Source of the DNA: CAZSSM01 sp964609385
Lineage (GTDB): Bacteria > Planctomycetota > Planctomycetia > Isosphaerales > Isosphaeraceae
Direction of reading: 5' to 3'
Assembly: GCA_964609385.1 (NCBI GenBank)
Contig: CAZSSM010000058.1
Coordinates: 1-44,283, forward strand
Length of the DNA: 44,283 nt
Shown: positions 34,645 to 43,752 of the stretch, one piece after another
Layout: every line of letters begins with the position of its first letter
How positions within the stretch are numbered: position 1 is the stretch's first letter
Notes under the pieces: model-generated
What the model was told of the DNA's origin: nothing
What the model saw: the letters and a program-made list of their open reading frames with translations, nothing else
Database searches by the model: none
Program-made: the position numbers and the translations under genes

Positions 34645-35958
34645 ATGCGCGATCCGCAACCCACGACTCGGTCGGCCACCCGTTTCACACCGACGATCTT
34701 CGATCCGATCCGCCTCTCGCTCTCGTTGGGCTCCATCTTCGTCGGGATCGCGGCCCTCTGGTCGGATCCCGCGATCGGTGCGGAGTTCCCGACCTTTGAA
34801 CCCTTGGAGATCGACCCGAACGTCGGTCGAGTCTGCTACGCGGTTCAGACCGCCGACGTCGACGGGGACGGCGACCTCGACGTCTGCGCGCTCTCTGAGG
34901 ACGCGGTGCTTTGGTATGAGAACCCGACGTGGACCCGGCACGAGTTCGCCCGCGGCGCCACCCGTCGCGACAACGTCTGCTTCGCCCCCCGCGATCTCGA
35001 CGGGGACGGCCGCGTCGATTTCGCCCTCGGCGCCTACTGGGCTCCGTCGGACACCCGAGGCAGCGGCACCCTGCAATGGTTGACCCGTTCGGGCGGCGAC
35101 GGCGTTGGGGCCGATGCCTCTTGGCAGGTCGTCCCGATCGCCAAGGAACCGACGATCCACCGGATGGGCTTCGGTGATGTCAAAGGGTCGGGCAACCCGC
35201 AATTGATCGTCGTGCCGCTCCAGGGCCGGGGGACGTCCGGGCCGCAATGGGATCAAGGGCAGGGGGTCCGCATCCTGGTCTTCGACGTGCCTGACGACCC
35301 GTTCACCGAAGCCTGGCCGATGGAGGTCGCCGATGACACCCTCCACACCACGCACAACTTCCAAGCGCTCGACCTCGACGACGACGGACGCGACGAGCTC
35401 CTCATCGGCGCATGGGAGGGTCTCTTTCTGCTCGACCGCGACGACGAGGGTCGCTGGCAACGCACCAAGCTGGGCATTGGCTCGCCCGAGGCGACGCCCT
35501 TCGCCGGAGTCAGCGAGGTCAAGCTCGGTCGCCTCGAAGACGGGACCCGCTACATCGCCACGATCGAGCCTTGGCACGGCCAGGACGTCGTCGTCTATCT
35601 CGAGCCGGCCTCCAATCCGCTGGAAACGCTCTGGACCCGGACCGTCATCGACACCCCGGTCCGCTCCGGCCACGCCGTTTGGTGCGTCGACCTCGACGGC
35701 GACCCCGACGACGAACTGGTCATCGGTCACCGCAATCCCAACCCCGATGGCGGACCCGGTCCTCAAGGACCCGGGATCCGCGCCTACGACCCGGTCCGAG
35801 GCCCCGACGGTTCGCTCGGCTTCACCCCTCACATCATCGATGACGGTGGCGTGGCCGTCGAGGACCTCCGCGTCGACGACCTCGACGGCGACGGACGCCC
35901 CGAACTCATCGCCGGTGGACGCGCCACCCACAACCTCAAGATCTATTGGAATCGCTGA
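34645..35958 (+). CDS. FG-GAP/VCBS-repeat exported protein
   Basis: A 437-residue protein predicted to fold as a repeat beta-propeller. It has an N-terminal signal or anchor segment (LSLSLGSIFVGIAALWS) and repeated calcium-loop motifs: DVDGDGDLDV, DLDGDGRVDF, DLDDDGRDEL, DLDGDPDDEL and DLDGDGRPEL, each near the end of a repeat. No catalytic motif. Planctomycetes encode many such exported proteins, often beside sulfatases and other polymer-degrading genes; here two sulfatases follow on the same strand after 103 bases. The start is ATG 34645 with AGAGGG upstream. The frame is open to 34480, but that stretch lies in the ABC terminator hairpin and is not signal-like. Confidence 0.85.
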   Translation: MRDPQPTTRSATRFTPTIFDPIRLSLSLGSIFVGIAALWSDPAIGAEFPTFEPLEIDPNVGRVCYAVQTADVDGDGDLDVCALSEDAVLWYENPTWTRHEFARGATRRDNVCFAPRDLDGDGRVDFALGAYWAPSDTRGSGTLQWLTRSGGDGVGADASWQVVPIAKEPTIHRMGFGDVKGSGNPQLIVVPLQGRGTSGPQWDQGQGVRILVFDVPDDPFTEAWPMEVADDTLHTTHNFQALDLDDDGRDELLIGAWEGLFLLDRDDEGRWQRTKLGIGSPEATPFAGVSEVKLGRLEDGTRYIATIEPWHGQDVVVYLEPASNPLETLWTRTVIDTPVRSGHAVWCVDLDGDPDDELVIGHRNPNPDGGPGPQGPGIRAYDPVRGPDGSLGFTPHIIDDGGVAVEDLRVDDLDGDGRPELIAGGRATHNLKIYWNR

Positions 35959-36061
35959 GCAAAGTCGGTACACGACCCACTCGATTTCGATCCCTCTGAC
36001 CCAACCCACCAGTCATTCGGCCTCTTGAACCACACCAATCAGCCCATGGAGGGTCCTCACG

Positions 36062-37603
36062 ATGACCATCCTGATCCGATTCGTGTCGATCGTCGTCCTA
36101 TGGACGATCACGACGGCTTCGGCCTCGGCACAGCCCCCCGAGACCGATCGACGTCCGAACATCCTGTTCATCATGTCGGACGACCACGCCGCCCACGCCT
36201 TGGGTGCCTATGGAGGCCGGCTCGCGGCGCTCGATCCCACGCCGACCCTCGACCGGATCGCCGAGGAGGGCGCGCTGTTGACCAACGCCTTCTGCACCAA
36301 CTCGATCTGCGTGCCCAGCCGGGCCACGTTGTTGACCGGCCAATATTCGCACACCAACGGGATCTTGACCCTCAACGGCGGCCTCCGCGCGGCTCGGCAA
36401 CACCTGGCCCAGTTGATCGGCGATGCCGGTTATGAGACCGCCATGATCGGCAAGTGGCACCTCCGCTACGAGCCGGCCGCCTTCGACCACTACGCGGTTC
36501 TGCCCGGACAGGGCAGCTACTTCAACCCGATCTTCCGGGTCCCGGGGCCCCAGCCTTGGCCGAAGAACACCGTCCGCGTCGCCCGCTACGACTCGGTCCA
36601 CTCCTCCGACGCGATTACCGAACTCTCTCTGAAGTGGCTCGCCTCGCGGAAGAACCCCGAGAAGCCCTTCTTCCTTATGCACCACTTTAAGGCGCCCCAC
36701 GACAACTTCGAGAACGCCGAGCGGTACGATTGGCTCTATGAGGACGTCGAGATTCCCGAGCCACTCGGCCTCCGCGATCGGAGGGAACACGGGCCGATCG
36801 ACCGTCCCCAATACGGGACCTCCGTCGGCCCGCGCAACACCCGACGGAACATGGGCGATCACATGTTCGTCGATCCCGAGCTGCCCGACGAGGAATACCT
36901 CAGCGCCGCCTATCAGCGTTATCTGAAGAAATATCTCCGCTCTGTGCGCGGGGTCGACGACAACATCGCGCGGCTCATCGACTATCTGGAACAGACCGAT
37001 CAGCTCGACGACACGATCATCGTCTACACGTCGGACCAGGGGTTCATGCTCGGCGAACACGACTACATCGACAAGCGCTGGATCTACGAGGAGTCGCTCC
37101 GGGTCCCCCTCCTGGTCCGATACCCACCGCGGATCGCGGCCGGTCAGAGGCTCGACTTGATCGTGAACAACGTCGACTTCGCGCCGACGCTCCTGGCGAT
37201 GGCCGGCGTCGATGCGCCCGAGTTCATGGAGGGCCGGAGCTTCCTCCCGGTTCTCGAGGGCGAGTCGGTCCCCGACGACTGGCCGCAAGCGACGTATTAC
37301 CGATATTGGATGCACATGACCCACCATGACAATCCGGCCCACTATGGGATCCGCACCAACGACTTCAAGCTCATTTATTTCTATGGCCTGCCACTCGATG
37401 CGCCGGGGGCCCTGGATCGGCCGACCGCGCCGTACTGGGAGTTCTACGACCTCCGCAACGACCCCCACGAGATGACCAACCGAATCGACGATCCCGGCTA
37501 CGCCGAGGTGATCGCTCAGCTCAAGGACCAGCTCGATGCGTTGAAGGCCGAGATCGGAGACACCGACGACCGCTACCCCGAACTGGAGGCCCTCCGGGAC
37601 TGA
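36062..37603 (+). CDS. Sulfatase (CVPSR type)
   Basis: A 513-residue exported sulfatase with signal peptide MTILIRFVSIVVLWTITTAS then ASAQ. It has the metal site RPNILFIMSDDHAAHALGAY (31-50) and the formylglycine motif CVPSR with C83, which a formylglycine-generating enzyme must convert. The second half has IIVYTSDQGFMLGEHDYIDK, including the metal-ligand D and the conserved GEHD, as in choline-sulfatase/iduronate-sulfatase-like families. It should release sulfate from sulfated polysaccharides outside the cytoplasmic membrane. The start is ATG 36062 with GAGGG upstream. The next sulfatase begins 3 bases after its stop, so they are one operon. Exact substrate not readable. Confidence 0.93.
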   Translation: MTILIRFVSIVVLWTITTASASAQPPETDRRPNILFIMSDDHAAHALGAYGGRLAALDPTPTLDRIAEEGALLTNAFCTNSICVPSRATLLTGQYSHTNGILTLNGGLRAARQHLAQLIGDAGYETAMIGKWHLRYEPAAFDHYAVLPGQGSYFNPIFRVPGPQPWPKNTVRVARYDSVHSSDAITELSLKWLASRKNPEKPFFLMHHFKAPHDNFENAERYDWLYEDVEIPEPLGLRDRREHGPIDRPQYGTSVGPRNTRRNMGDHMFVDPELPDEEYLSAAYQRYLKKYLRSVRGVDDNIARLIDYLEQTDQLDDTIIVYTSDQGFMLGEHDYIDKRWIYEESLRVPLLVRYPPRIAAGQRLDLIVNNVDFAPTLLAMAGVDAPEFMEGRSFLPVLEGESVPDDWPQATYYRYWMHMTHHDNPAHYGIRTNDFKLIYFYGLPLDAPGALDRPTAPYWEFYDLRNDPHEMTNRIDDPGYAEVIAQLKDQLDALKAEIGDTDDRYPELEALRD

Positions 37604-37606
37604 CCC

Positions 37607-39160
37607 ATGCCCAACCTCTTCCGGCTCATCCCATCCCCTCGATGGCTCTGGCTTCAGCTCCTTCTGATCGCCCTCGGATTCGCGGGATCGGCACCGATCA
37701 CCTCGGCCGACGAGCCCGGTGCGACCCGCGAGGACCTGGCCGGTTCTCGGCCGAACATCCTGCTGATCATGACCGACGACCAGGGGTACGGCCCGATCGG
37801 TCGCCACGGCCACCCTTGGATCCGGACGCCCAACCTCGACACGTTGCACGACGCCAGCACGCGGTTCAGCCTGTTCCTGGTCAGCCCGACCTGCTCGCCG
37901 ACGCGCTCGGCCTTGATGACTGGTCGGCACCCGATGCGCAATGGGATCACACACACGATCCTGGAGCGCGAGCGCCTGACCCTGGAGGCGACCACACTGG
38001 CCGAGGTGCTCGGCGCGGCCGGCTATGCGACGGGGATCTTCGGCAAATGGCACCTCGGCGACGAGGAGCCCTATCAGCCCGAGAACCGCGGCTTCGACGA
38101 GGTCTTCATCCACGGCGCCGGGGGGATCGGCCAAGCCTACGATTGCAGTTGCGCCGACGCGCCGAACAACAGCTATTTCGACCCGGTCGTCCGTCACAAC
38201 GGCACGTTCGTCAAGACGCGCGGGTTCTGCACCGACGTCTTCTTCCAGGCAGCCCTCGGCTGGATCGATCAACGTCGGGACGACGATCAGCCCTTCTTCG
38301 CCTACGTCGTCACCAACGCCCCGCACGGGCCGTTCCTCGCCCCCGAAGCCAACACCCAGCGGTTCAGCGAACTCGGGTTCGAGAAGAGCCAGGCCGGGTT
38401 CTACGGCATGATCGAGAACATCGATGAGAACATCGGTCGTCTCCTCGAGCGATTCGACACGTGGAATCTGTTCGACGATACGCTCATCATCTTCCTGTCC
38501 GACAACGGGATGACCGGCCCGGGCGCGGGTCGGCTCAACGAACCGTTGGGCATCGACAACGGTGAGGAACTGTTCCCATACAACGCGGGCATGCGCGGGC
38601 TCAAAGGCAGTGCCGACGAGGGGGGCGTCCGCGTGCCGTTCTTCGTGCGTTGGGACGGCCGGGTCGCCCCGGACATCGAGGTCGACCGCGTCGCAGCGCA
38701 CATCGATGTGTTCCCCACGCTCGTCGAGTTGGCCGGCGCCGCAGCCCCCGACGGCCAGGTCGAGGGCCGGAGCCTGCTCGGCCTGGTCGCCGACCCGCAG
38801 GCCGAGTGGCCCGATCGGTATCTGTTCACCCACCGAGGGCGATGGCCCACCGGCGCCGACCCCGACGATTACCAGTATGAGGACCGGTTCTTCGCGGTAC
38901 GCGGACCGCAATATCGCCTCGTCGGTCGCGACAAACTCTACGACATGATCGCCGACCCCGGCCAGACGACCAACGTCGTCGACCGTCACCCCGAGGTCGT
39001 CCGCGTCATGCTGGAGGCCTACGACGCCTGGTGGACTGAGACCCGACCCTTGATGGTCAACGAGTCAGCACCGATGTCCCCGGTCCGCCCCTACCACGAA
39101 TGGTACCGACAGCAGGAGCAGTCCACCGGTATCCCCGAGTGGGACGCCCCGGAGTTCTGA
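37607..39160 (+). CDS. Sulfatase (CSPTR type)
   Basis: A 517-residue exported sulfatase. The N-terminal signal or anchor is LWLQLLLIALGFAGSAP. The metal site is NILLIMTDDQGYGPIGRHG (50-68), the formylglycine motif CSPTR with C96, followed by SALMTGRHP. FGKWHLGDEE and IIFLSDNGMTGPGAG carry the other conserved K, H and metal-site D/N residues, as in arylsulfatase A-type enzymes. Active residues appear complete. It differs strongly from the preceding sulfatase, so the pair probably removes different sulfate positions from one polymer. It is convergent with the HtrA gene, with an 11-bp hairpin between them. Confidence 0.93.
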   Translation: MPNLFRLIPSPRWLWLQLLLIALGFAGSAPITSADEPGATREDLAGSRPNILLIMTDDQGYGPIGRHGHPWIRTPNLDTLHDASTRFSLFLVSPTCSPTRSALMTGRHPMRNGITHTILERERLTLEATTLAEVLGAAGYATGIFGKWHLGDEEPYQPENRGFDEVFIHGAGGIGQAYDCSCADAPNNSYFDPVVRHNGTFVKTRGFCTDVFFQAALGWIDQRRDDDQPFFAYVVTNAPHGPFLAPEANTQRFSELGFEKSQAGFYGMIENIDENIGRLLERFDTWNLFDDTLIIFLSDNGMTGPGAGRLNEPLGIDNGEELFPYNAGMRGLKGSADEGGVRVPFFVRWDGRVAPDIEVDRVAAHIDVFPTLVELAGAAAPDGQVEGRSLLGLVADPQAEWPDRYLFTHRGRWPTGADPDDYQYEDRFFAVRGPQYRLVGRDKLYDMIADPGQTTNVVDRHPEVVRVMLEAYDAWWTETRPLMVNESAPMSPVRPYHEWYRQQEQSTGIPEWDAPEF

Positions 39161-39177
39161 GCCGTTTGAGCCGGCAT

Positions 39178-39202
39178 CGGGTCGGCCTGTCAGGCCGACC
39201 CG
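39178..39202. terminator. Bidirectional hairpin between sulfatase and HtrA genes
   Basis: A perfect 11-bp stem CGGGTCGGCCT (39178-39188) / AGGCCGACCCG (39192-39202) with a 3-base loop. It overlaps the stop codon of the HtrA gene on the minus strand. Confidence 0.75.
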
Positions 39203-40275
39203 GACAACTCCTCGGGAACCAGCGGAATGGTGAGGATCTCGGGGTGACGGAGCACCCGGACGGGCACTTCAGAGCCGACCCGCTCCTCGGTCAGGAGGCG
39301 GTGCAGGTCGTCGACACCGCTCACCGACTCCCCGTCGAAGCTGAGCATCAGGTCGCCCTCCTCCAAGCCGGCGCGGTCGGCGGGCCCGTCCGCATCGAGA
39401 CCCACGATCAGCACAGCACCTGCGCGGAGAGGCCCACGCGGGCTCGGCGGGACCGTCTGCACCGCCGCGCCGATCCGGCTCCGACGCACTCGGCCGTCCC
39501 GGATCAGGCGACCGGCGACGAACTTGGCCGTGTTGATCGCGATCGCGAAGCAGATCCCCTGCGCTGGCAGGATCGTCGCCGTGTTGATCCCGATCACCGC
39601 GCCCCGCGTATCGACCAGCGGACCGCCCGAGTTGCCCGGATTCAAGGCCGCGTCGGTCTGCAAGACGTCGTCGAGCAACCGACCCGAACCGCCCCGCAGC
39701 GAACGCCCCAAGGCGCTGACCACGCCGGTCGTCACCGTCCCCTGGAACCCGAATGGGTGCCCCAGGGCGATAGCCACCTGACCGACCCGGACTCGCGATG
39801 AATCGCCCAACCGCGCCGGACGCAGATCGTCGCCATGAATCCGGACCACCGCCAGGTCGGTCGCCGGGTCATCACCGACCACCTCGGCCTCGAACGCCCG
39901 GCCGTCCGAGAGCCGCGCCCGCATCCGATCGGCTTCGTGGATCACGTGGCTGTTGGTCAGGATGTACCCGGTCGAGGTGAACAGGACCCCCGAGCCGCTC
40001 CCCAGCCGGTCCCGACGGCCTCGCGATCCGTCCGGTCCTCGACGAGCCTCCAAAGCCACCACCGACGGCGTCACCCGCTCGACCACCCCCGCCACCGATT
40101 CCGAATAGGCGTCCAACAGTCCCGAGTCGTCAGCCCCAGCCTCGACATCCATCTCGGAGTCGGTCCCGCCATCGACTCGGGACACCCCCAGCGGCCGATC
40201 GTCATGGCTGACTTCGTGGCTCGACCACGCCGCCCTTTGACGTTCATCCCCACCCGCGATCGTCGATATGTCCAT
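39190..40275 (-). CDS. HtrA/DegP-like trypsin-fold protease with PDZ domain, apparently cytosolic
   Basis: A 361-residue serine protease. The catalytic triad is complete: H110 (ILTNSHVIH), D140 (PATDLAVVRI) and S216 (NPGNSGGPL). One PDZ domain occupies about 280-355 (AGLEEGDLMLSFDGESVSGV). HtrA proteins normally have a signal peptide or membrane anchor. This N-terminus (MDISTIAGGDERQRAAWSSH and a long acidic stretch) is hydrophilic, so the protein probably works in the cytosol or its true start is not visible. Expected role: degradation or refolding of damaged proteins. It is on the same strand as, and 94 bases downstream of, the DUF6655-like lipoprotein gene. Confidence 0.92.
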   Translation of the reverse strand: MDISTIAGGDERQRAAWSSHEVSHDDRPLGVSRVDGGTDSEMDVEAGADDSGLLDAYSESVAGVVERVTPSVVALEARRGPDGSRGRRDRLGSGSGVLFTSTGYILTNSHVIHEADRMRARLSDGRAFEAEVVGDDPATDLAVVRIHGDDLRPARLGDSSRVRVGQVAIALGHPFGFQGTVTTGVVSALGRSLRGGSGRLLDDVLQTDAALNPGNSGGPLVDTRGAVIGINTATILPAQGICFAIAINTAKFVAGRLIRDGRVRRSRIGAAVQTVPPSPRGPLRAGAVLIVGLDADGPADRAGLEEGDLMLSFDGESVSGVDDLHRLLTEERVGSEVPVRVLRHPEILTIPLVPEELSGSA

Positions 40276-40369
40276 CGCCCAGTCCTCCCCAAAGTGAACG
40301 GAGAACTGTACGGGTCGGACCCCGCCTCGGGCAAGCGTCCGAGCGGAGCAGTTGCGTCGGCCGATCGGT

Positions 40370-41038
40370 TCAACGACGCGGCTCGGTCAAGCCCCCGAAC
40401 AACTGCATGCCTCGACGCTGGGACGGATGCTGGATCGTCCCACTGCGCAACGGCCCCGCGCCCAGTAGGAAGGTATTGCGCTGATAGGCGTCGGCGTCGA
40501 AGGTCCCCGAGTCCCAGACGATCGCACCGCCCTCGCGCTCGTAGGCGAACAGCGCCAGGCGGACCATCCCGTACTGGTCGCTCCGCTTGAAGAGGGCTAG
40601 TTCCGGCGTCTCGAACCCCCGTGCCCCCAAGGCCGCGCTGACCACGCCGGTCTGGGGGATCCCCACCAGCAGGGCATTGGAGTCGGTCCCATAGACCCCC
40701 ACGCCCGGCTCGACGATCAGGTCCGCCTCGTCGCGGACCTCGCGGAGCCGAGCCCCGGCCAGCAAGAGCGCCTGGCGGACCCGGAAGATCAGCCACTCTT
40801 TGTCCGCGCCGGACATTCGCGACGTCTCGACGAAGATCGATCGCCCGTGCAGCGGCGAGAAGTCGACCCCGCTCAGCGCTGTGTCCCAGGCGCTGACCAG
40901 CAAGAGTTGCTCGGTCCCCGACCGTGGCGTGTCGGTCGTCCGGATCGTCCCGCAGCCGACCAGCCCCCAGGTCACCAAAAGCAGGCCGATCAGCGTGGCC
41001 CATCGCCTCGATGTGCCGATCGACCGCTTGTCCGCCAT
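40370..41038 (-). CDS. DUF6655-like lipoprotein
   Basis: A 222-residue predicted lipoprotein. A basic start and hydrophobic helix end in lipobox LVGC (C29), so it should be lipid-anchored. The region after the cysteine (GTIRTTDTPRSGTEQLLLVS, AWDTALSGVDFSPLHGRSIF) matches my memory of the planctomycete family DUF6655; this is a recollection, not a search. The start is ATG 41038 (MADKRSIGTS) with GAGGGACC upstream; the frame is open to 41254. Function unknown. The sequence alternates predicted strands and helices without catalytic motifs. Confidence 0.75.
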   Translation of the reverse strand: MADKRSIGTSRRWATLIGLLLVTWGLVGCGTIRTTDTPRSGTEQLLLVSAWDTALSGVDFSPLHGRSIFVETSRMSGADKEWLIFRVRQALLLAGARLREVRDEADLIVEPGVGVYGTDSNALLVGIPQTGVVSAALGARGFETPELALFKRSDQYGMVRLALFAYEREGGAIVWDSGTFDADAYQRNTFLLGAGPLRSGTIQHPSQRRGMQLFGGLTEPRR

Positions 41039-41282
41039 GCCGGTCCCTCGACGCCGCATCCGCATCCCGACCATCCTTTCCCGATCGACACCGACCAACC
41101 CCAACAATCCAACCCGTTCATCGAACCGAAACGCCCGGCATTTTGACCCCAACCGGCATCGACTCACCCAGCCGATCCGGTCGTAGCGATCACGGCGACT
41201 CGGGACGTTCCAAGGGATGGTGGACGTTGCCCATCGTCGAAGAGTGGGGCGCAACCTCGATGATGCCCGAAGGTCAACCGAG

Positions 41283-43070
41283 TTACCGGGGTGATGGACG
41301 GTCGGGGTCCATCACCGATCCGGTGAGTTCGTCCGGTCGGTGGAGCGGCGTCATCCGACGACGGTCGATCCGTACCGATGATCGGGATTCGATGGACATC
41401 GGTTCATATCGCTGTGCGATCACCCGTTCCAGCTCGGGCGAAGGTGCTCCCCAGGTCAGCAGGGCATCGATCCGCCCGTGCTCCGCGTCGAGCAGCGCCC
41501 GCCAACCCTCGACACGTTCTCGACGGCTCTCCCGATCGTCCCCATCGATCCGGGCCAACTCCTCCAGCCTCGACGAGAGAGTCGACGCCAACGGATCTCG
41601 GAACTGGACCGGGAAATAGTAGTGTCGACACTGGTAATTGGCCCAGACCGTCAGGTTCGTCTCCAGACCGACCAGACAGTCGGCATGCCAAAGCGGATTG
41701 GCCCGGAACACCGAGCGCGTCCGCACCAGGACCGTCCCGAGCCGCGCATCGGTCCCTCCGAGGGTCCGGCCCGCCTCGATCAACGGTCCCACCCGACGTC
41801 CGCAGAGCCTTGCATAGTCGAACACCCACAACGTCTGCACGCCCCAAGCAACCACCAGGGCGGTCATCCCAATTCGATAACTAATTGTCGCTAGAGACCG
41901 ATGATTTCGGGGTATCCTTGGGTTTTTATTAATGACTGCTGCGAGCAACAATCCACCCCATAACATCAGTCGCTGTGGCAGGTAGTGCCCGTGGGTCGGT
42001 CCGAGCGTATCCGGGCAGGCCAGGCCGGCGTGGATCCAGAACCCAGCGACGAGCCAACCGGGGCGGTTGCCCAGGACAGACCAGTTGCCTCGGTTCGATC
42101 CGTCGATCGCGCCCCGATTCGCGAAGGTCGCCGCGACTGACAGTCCAAGCAAGCCAACGATCACCCAGGCCATCGGACTCAGCGCGATCCACAACGACGA
42201 CGCGCCTACACCTTCCCCCAGGGGCAAGGCCCGCTTGCTCGCCAGGGAAATCGGGTCGACCCAGGTCAACTGGCTGATCACCGACGCAAGGATTCCCGAC
42301 TCCAGATGGCCCCAGACCGGCGCGATCGGGCCGCCGCCGTCACGCATCAGGTTTCGATACATAAGCCCCAAAGGAACCAGCGTCACGACGATCGTGGCCA
42401 TCGTGATCCCGATCCGCGTGCGCCCGATCCGGTCCCGACCCAGGATCGTCAGGATCGCGACCGTCCCCACGGTCAGGCCGAGACTGACCAGGTGCGCGAA
42501 GTAGCCGAACGTCCAGGCGAGTGTCAATCCAATCGCCCAGGGTCCGGGCGGGATTGGACATCGTTCGCGTCCGACGTTGCCAATCCCCAACGCCCACCAA
42601 GCCAACGTCAACAGGCCCAGCGCGACACCGAGCAGGAAGCTGTGGAACCCCATCAGCCAGACCACGTTCAGCCCGAGCACTCCGACCAACAGGTCGACGG
42701 CGAAACTCGGACGCCGCCCCAGACAGCCCCTGAGCCCGTGCACGGCCGCGACGACCGCGACGAGACTGAGCGTCGCCAAGGCCCGTTCGCAGAGCGCGAT
42801 GGGCCACGTCGACAGCAGGGCCATGCCGGCGACCACTCCGGCCCAGTTGGGCACCGGCCGCCATCGGACCTCGAAGGCCGCCCCGAAGGCGTTGGGATCC
42901 CCTTGGAGCTGGCTGAGGAGGATCGCCGCGTTGTACAGGTGCGCCGGGCCGTCTTGGGTCGCGAACGCCGAAGTCGTCCAGATCGCCAACAGGGAGGGGA
43001 CCAGCGGCCAGAGCCGGACCAGGATCCCGATGCCCCCCGCGATCCCCCTCCGATCGCCCGTTTCCACCAT
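41283..43070 (-). CDS. Large polytopic membrane protein, possible GT-C-like glycosyltransferase
   Basis: A 595-residue integral membrane protein with about 10-12 helices in the first 420 residues (WPLVPSLLAIWTTSAF, ALATLSLVAVVAAVHGL, FAVDLLVGVLGLNVVWLMG, LGVALGLLTLAWWALGI, GITMATIVVTLVPLGLMY, WVIVGLLGLSVAATF). A soluble C-terminal domain of about 170 residues follows. The first outer loop contains QDGPAHLYNAA; an acidic residue there is typical of GT-C glycosyltransferases, but no family can be named. I chose ATG 43070 (MVETGDRRG) with GAGGGGG upstream instead of TTG 43103. It stands alone between the lipoprotein gene and a SUMF1 pseudogene. Confidence 0.7.
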   Translation of the reverse strand: MVETGDRRGIAGGIGILVRLWPLVPSLLAIWTTSAFATQDGPAHLYNAAILLSQLQGDPNAFGAAFEVRWRPVPNWAGVVAGMALLSTWPIALCERALATLSLVAVVAAVHGLRGCLGRRPSFAVDLLVGVLGLNVVWLMGFHSFLLGVALGLLTLAWWALGIGNVGRERCPIPPGPWAIGLTLAWTFGYFAHLVSLGLTVGTVAILTILGRDRIGRTRIGITMATIVVTLVPLGLMYRNLMRDGGGPIAPVWGHLESGILASVISQLTWVDPISLASKRALPLGEGVGASSLWIALSPMAWVIVGLLGLSVAATFANRGAIDGSNRGNWSVLGNRPGWLVAGFWIHAGLACPDTLGPTHGHYLPQRLMLWGGLLLAAVINKNPRIPRNHRSLATISYRIGMTALVVAWGVQTLWVFDYARLCGRRVGPLIEAGRTLGGTDARLGTVLVRTRSVFRANPLWHADCLVGLETNLTVWANYQCRHYYFPVQFRDPLASTLSSRLEELARIDGDDRESRRERVEGWRALLDAEHGRIDALLTWGAPSPELERVIAQRYEPMSIESRSSVRIDRRRMTPLHRPDELTGSVMDPDRPSPR

Positions 43071-43109
43071 CCAATCGCCCCCTCGCCCGCGCCTCGTCGT
43101 CAACCCCCA

Positions 43110-43752
43110 TCAGACGAACGACGCGCCTCCTCGAAGACCCTTGTCCCTCTGACCAATCGTGCGACTCTCCCCCGACGCGACACGCGAACGGACCACCGGT
43201 CCGTCGCGAGGATCCTGATCGTTCGACCATTCACCCGACGGAACGACGGCGACGCGGAAGCCCAATTCGACGCTTCGGAGCGTGGGCGTGCCCCCGTTGC
43301 GGTGGGCCGACCGACAGACCCCGTCGTAGGTGAACCAACTCCCGCCGCGAATCTTGATCGCGAACATCATCTCGGCCTCTACCGGACAGAGAGAACCAAC
43401 CGGGGTTCGTTCCCATCACCGACGTATACTCCGACTGAGTCACCGGGTACGGGCCCAGCCAGAAGCCGTGGGCCAGTATCACTTCGTGTTGCGACTTGTC
43501 CTCTCCTCGACCCGGCTCGTCCTCCGGGCTGCCCATCAGGAACGTCCCCGGAAGACAGTACCGCATCAGGAACTGAGGTGACAGGTCATCTCGGTCTAAC
43601 TGGCACACATCAGACTGATAGTGCAGGAACTCGGCCATCGGATGACCCTGCTCCCAGAACCAGTCGGCCACCACCCCCCAGACCGGGTCTTCGTCCGAGG
43701 ACGTTATCAAGAGCCCCAGGGACCGCTCGGCCTCGTCGCCCATCGACCCCAT
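43110..43752 (-). pseudogene. SUMF1 (formylglycine-generating-enzyme-like) gene with TIGR02996 domain, core deleted
   Basis: The N-terminal part is a TIGR02996 repeat-companion domain (LLITSSDEDPVWGVVADWFW, EQGHPMAEFLHYQSDV). It is followed by the start of a SUMF1 domain (GTFLMGSPEDEPGRGEDKSQ, YPVTQSEYTSVMGTNPGWFS). The normal middle of the domain, about 150 residues including the LPTEAEWEYA and MHGNVWEW blocks and any catalytic cysteines, is absent. The frame then changes at about 43365-43380 into the C-terminal end (IRGGSWFTYDGVCRSAHRNG, LGFRVAVVPSGE), which stops at 43110. An internal deletion plus frame change explains this, and the product cannot be functional. True sulfatase maturation must be encoded elsewhere. 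Start ATG 43752 or 43743. Confidence 0.82.

Noticed and set aside
36098..38989. Very long minus-strand open frame (963 codons) opposite the two sulfatases
   Set aside because: Antisense shadow of two well-supported sulfatase genes; acidic and valine-rich low-complexity residues without any domain.
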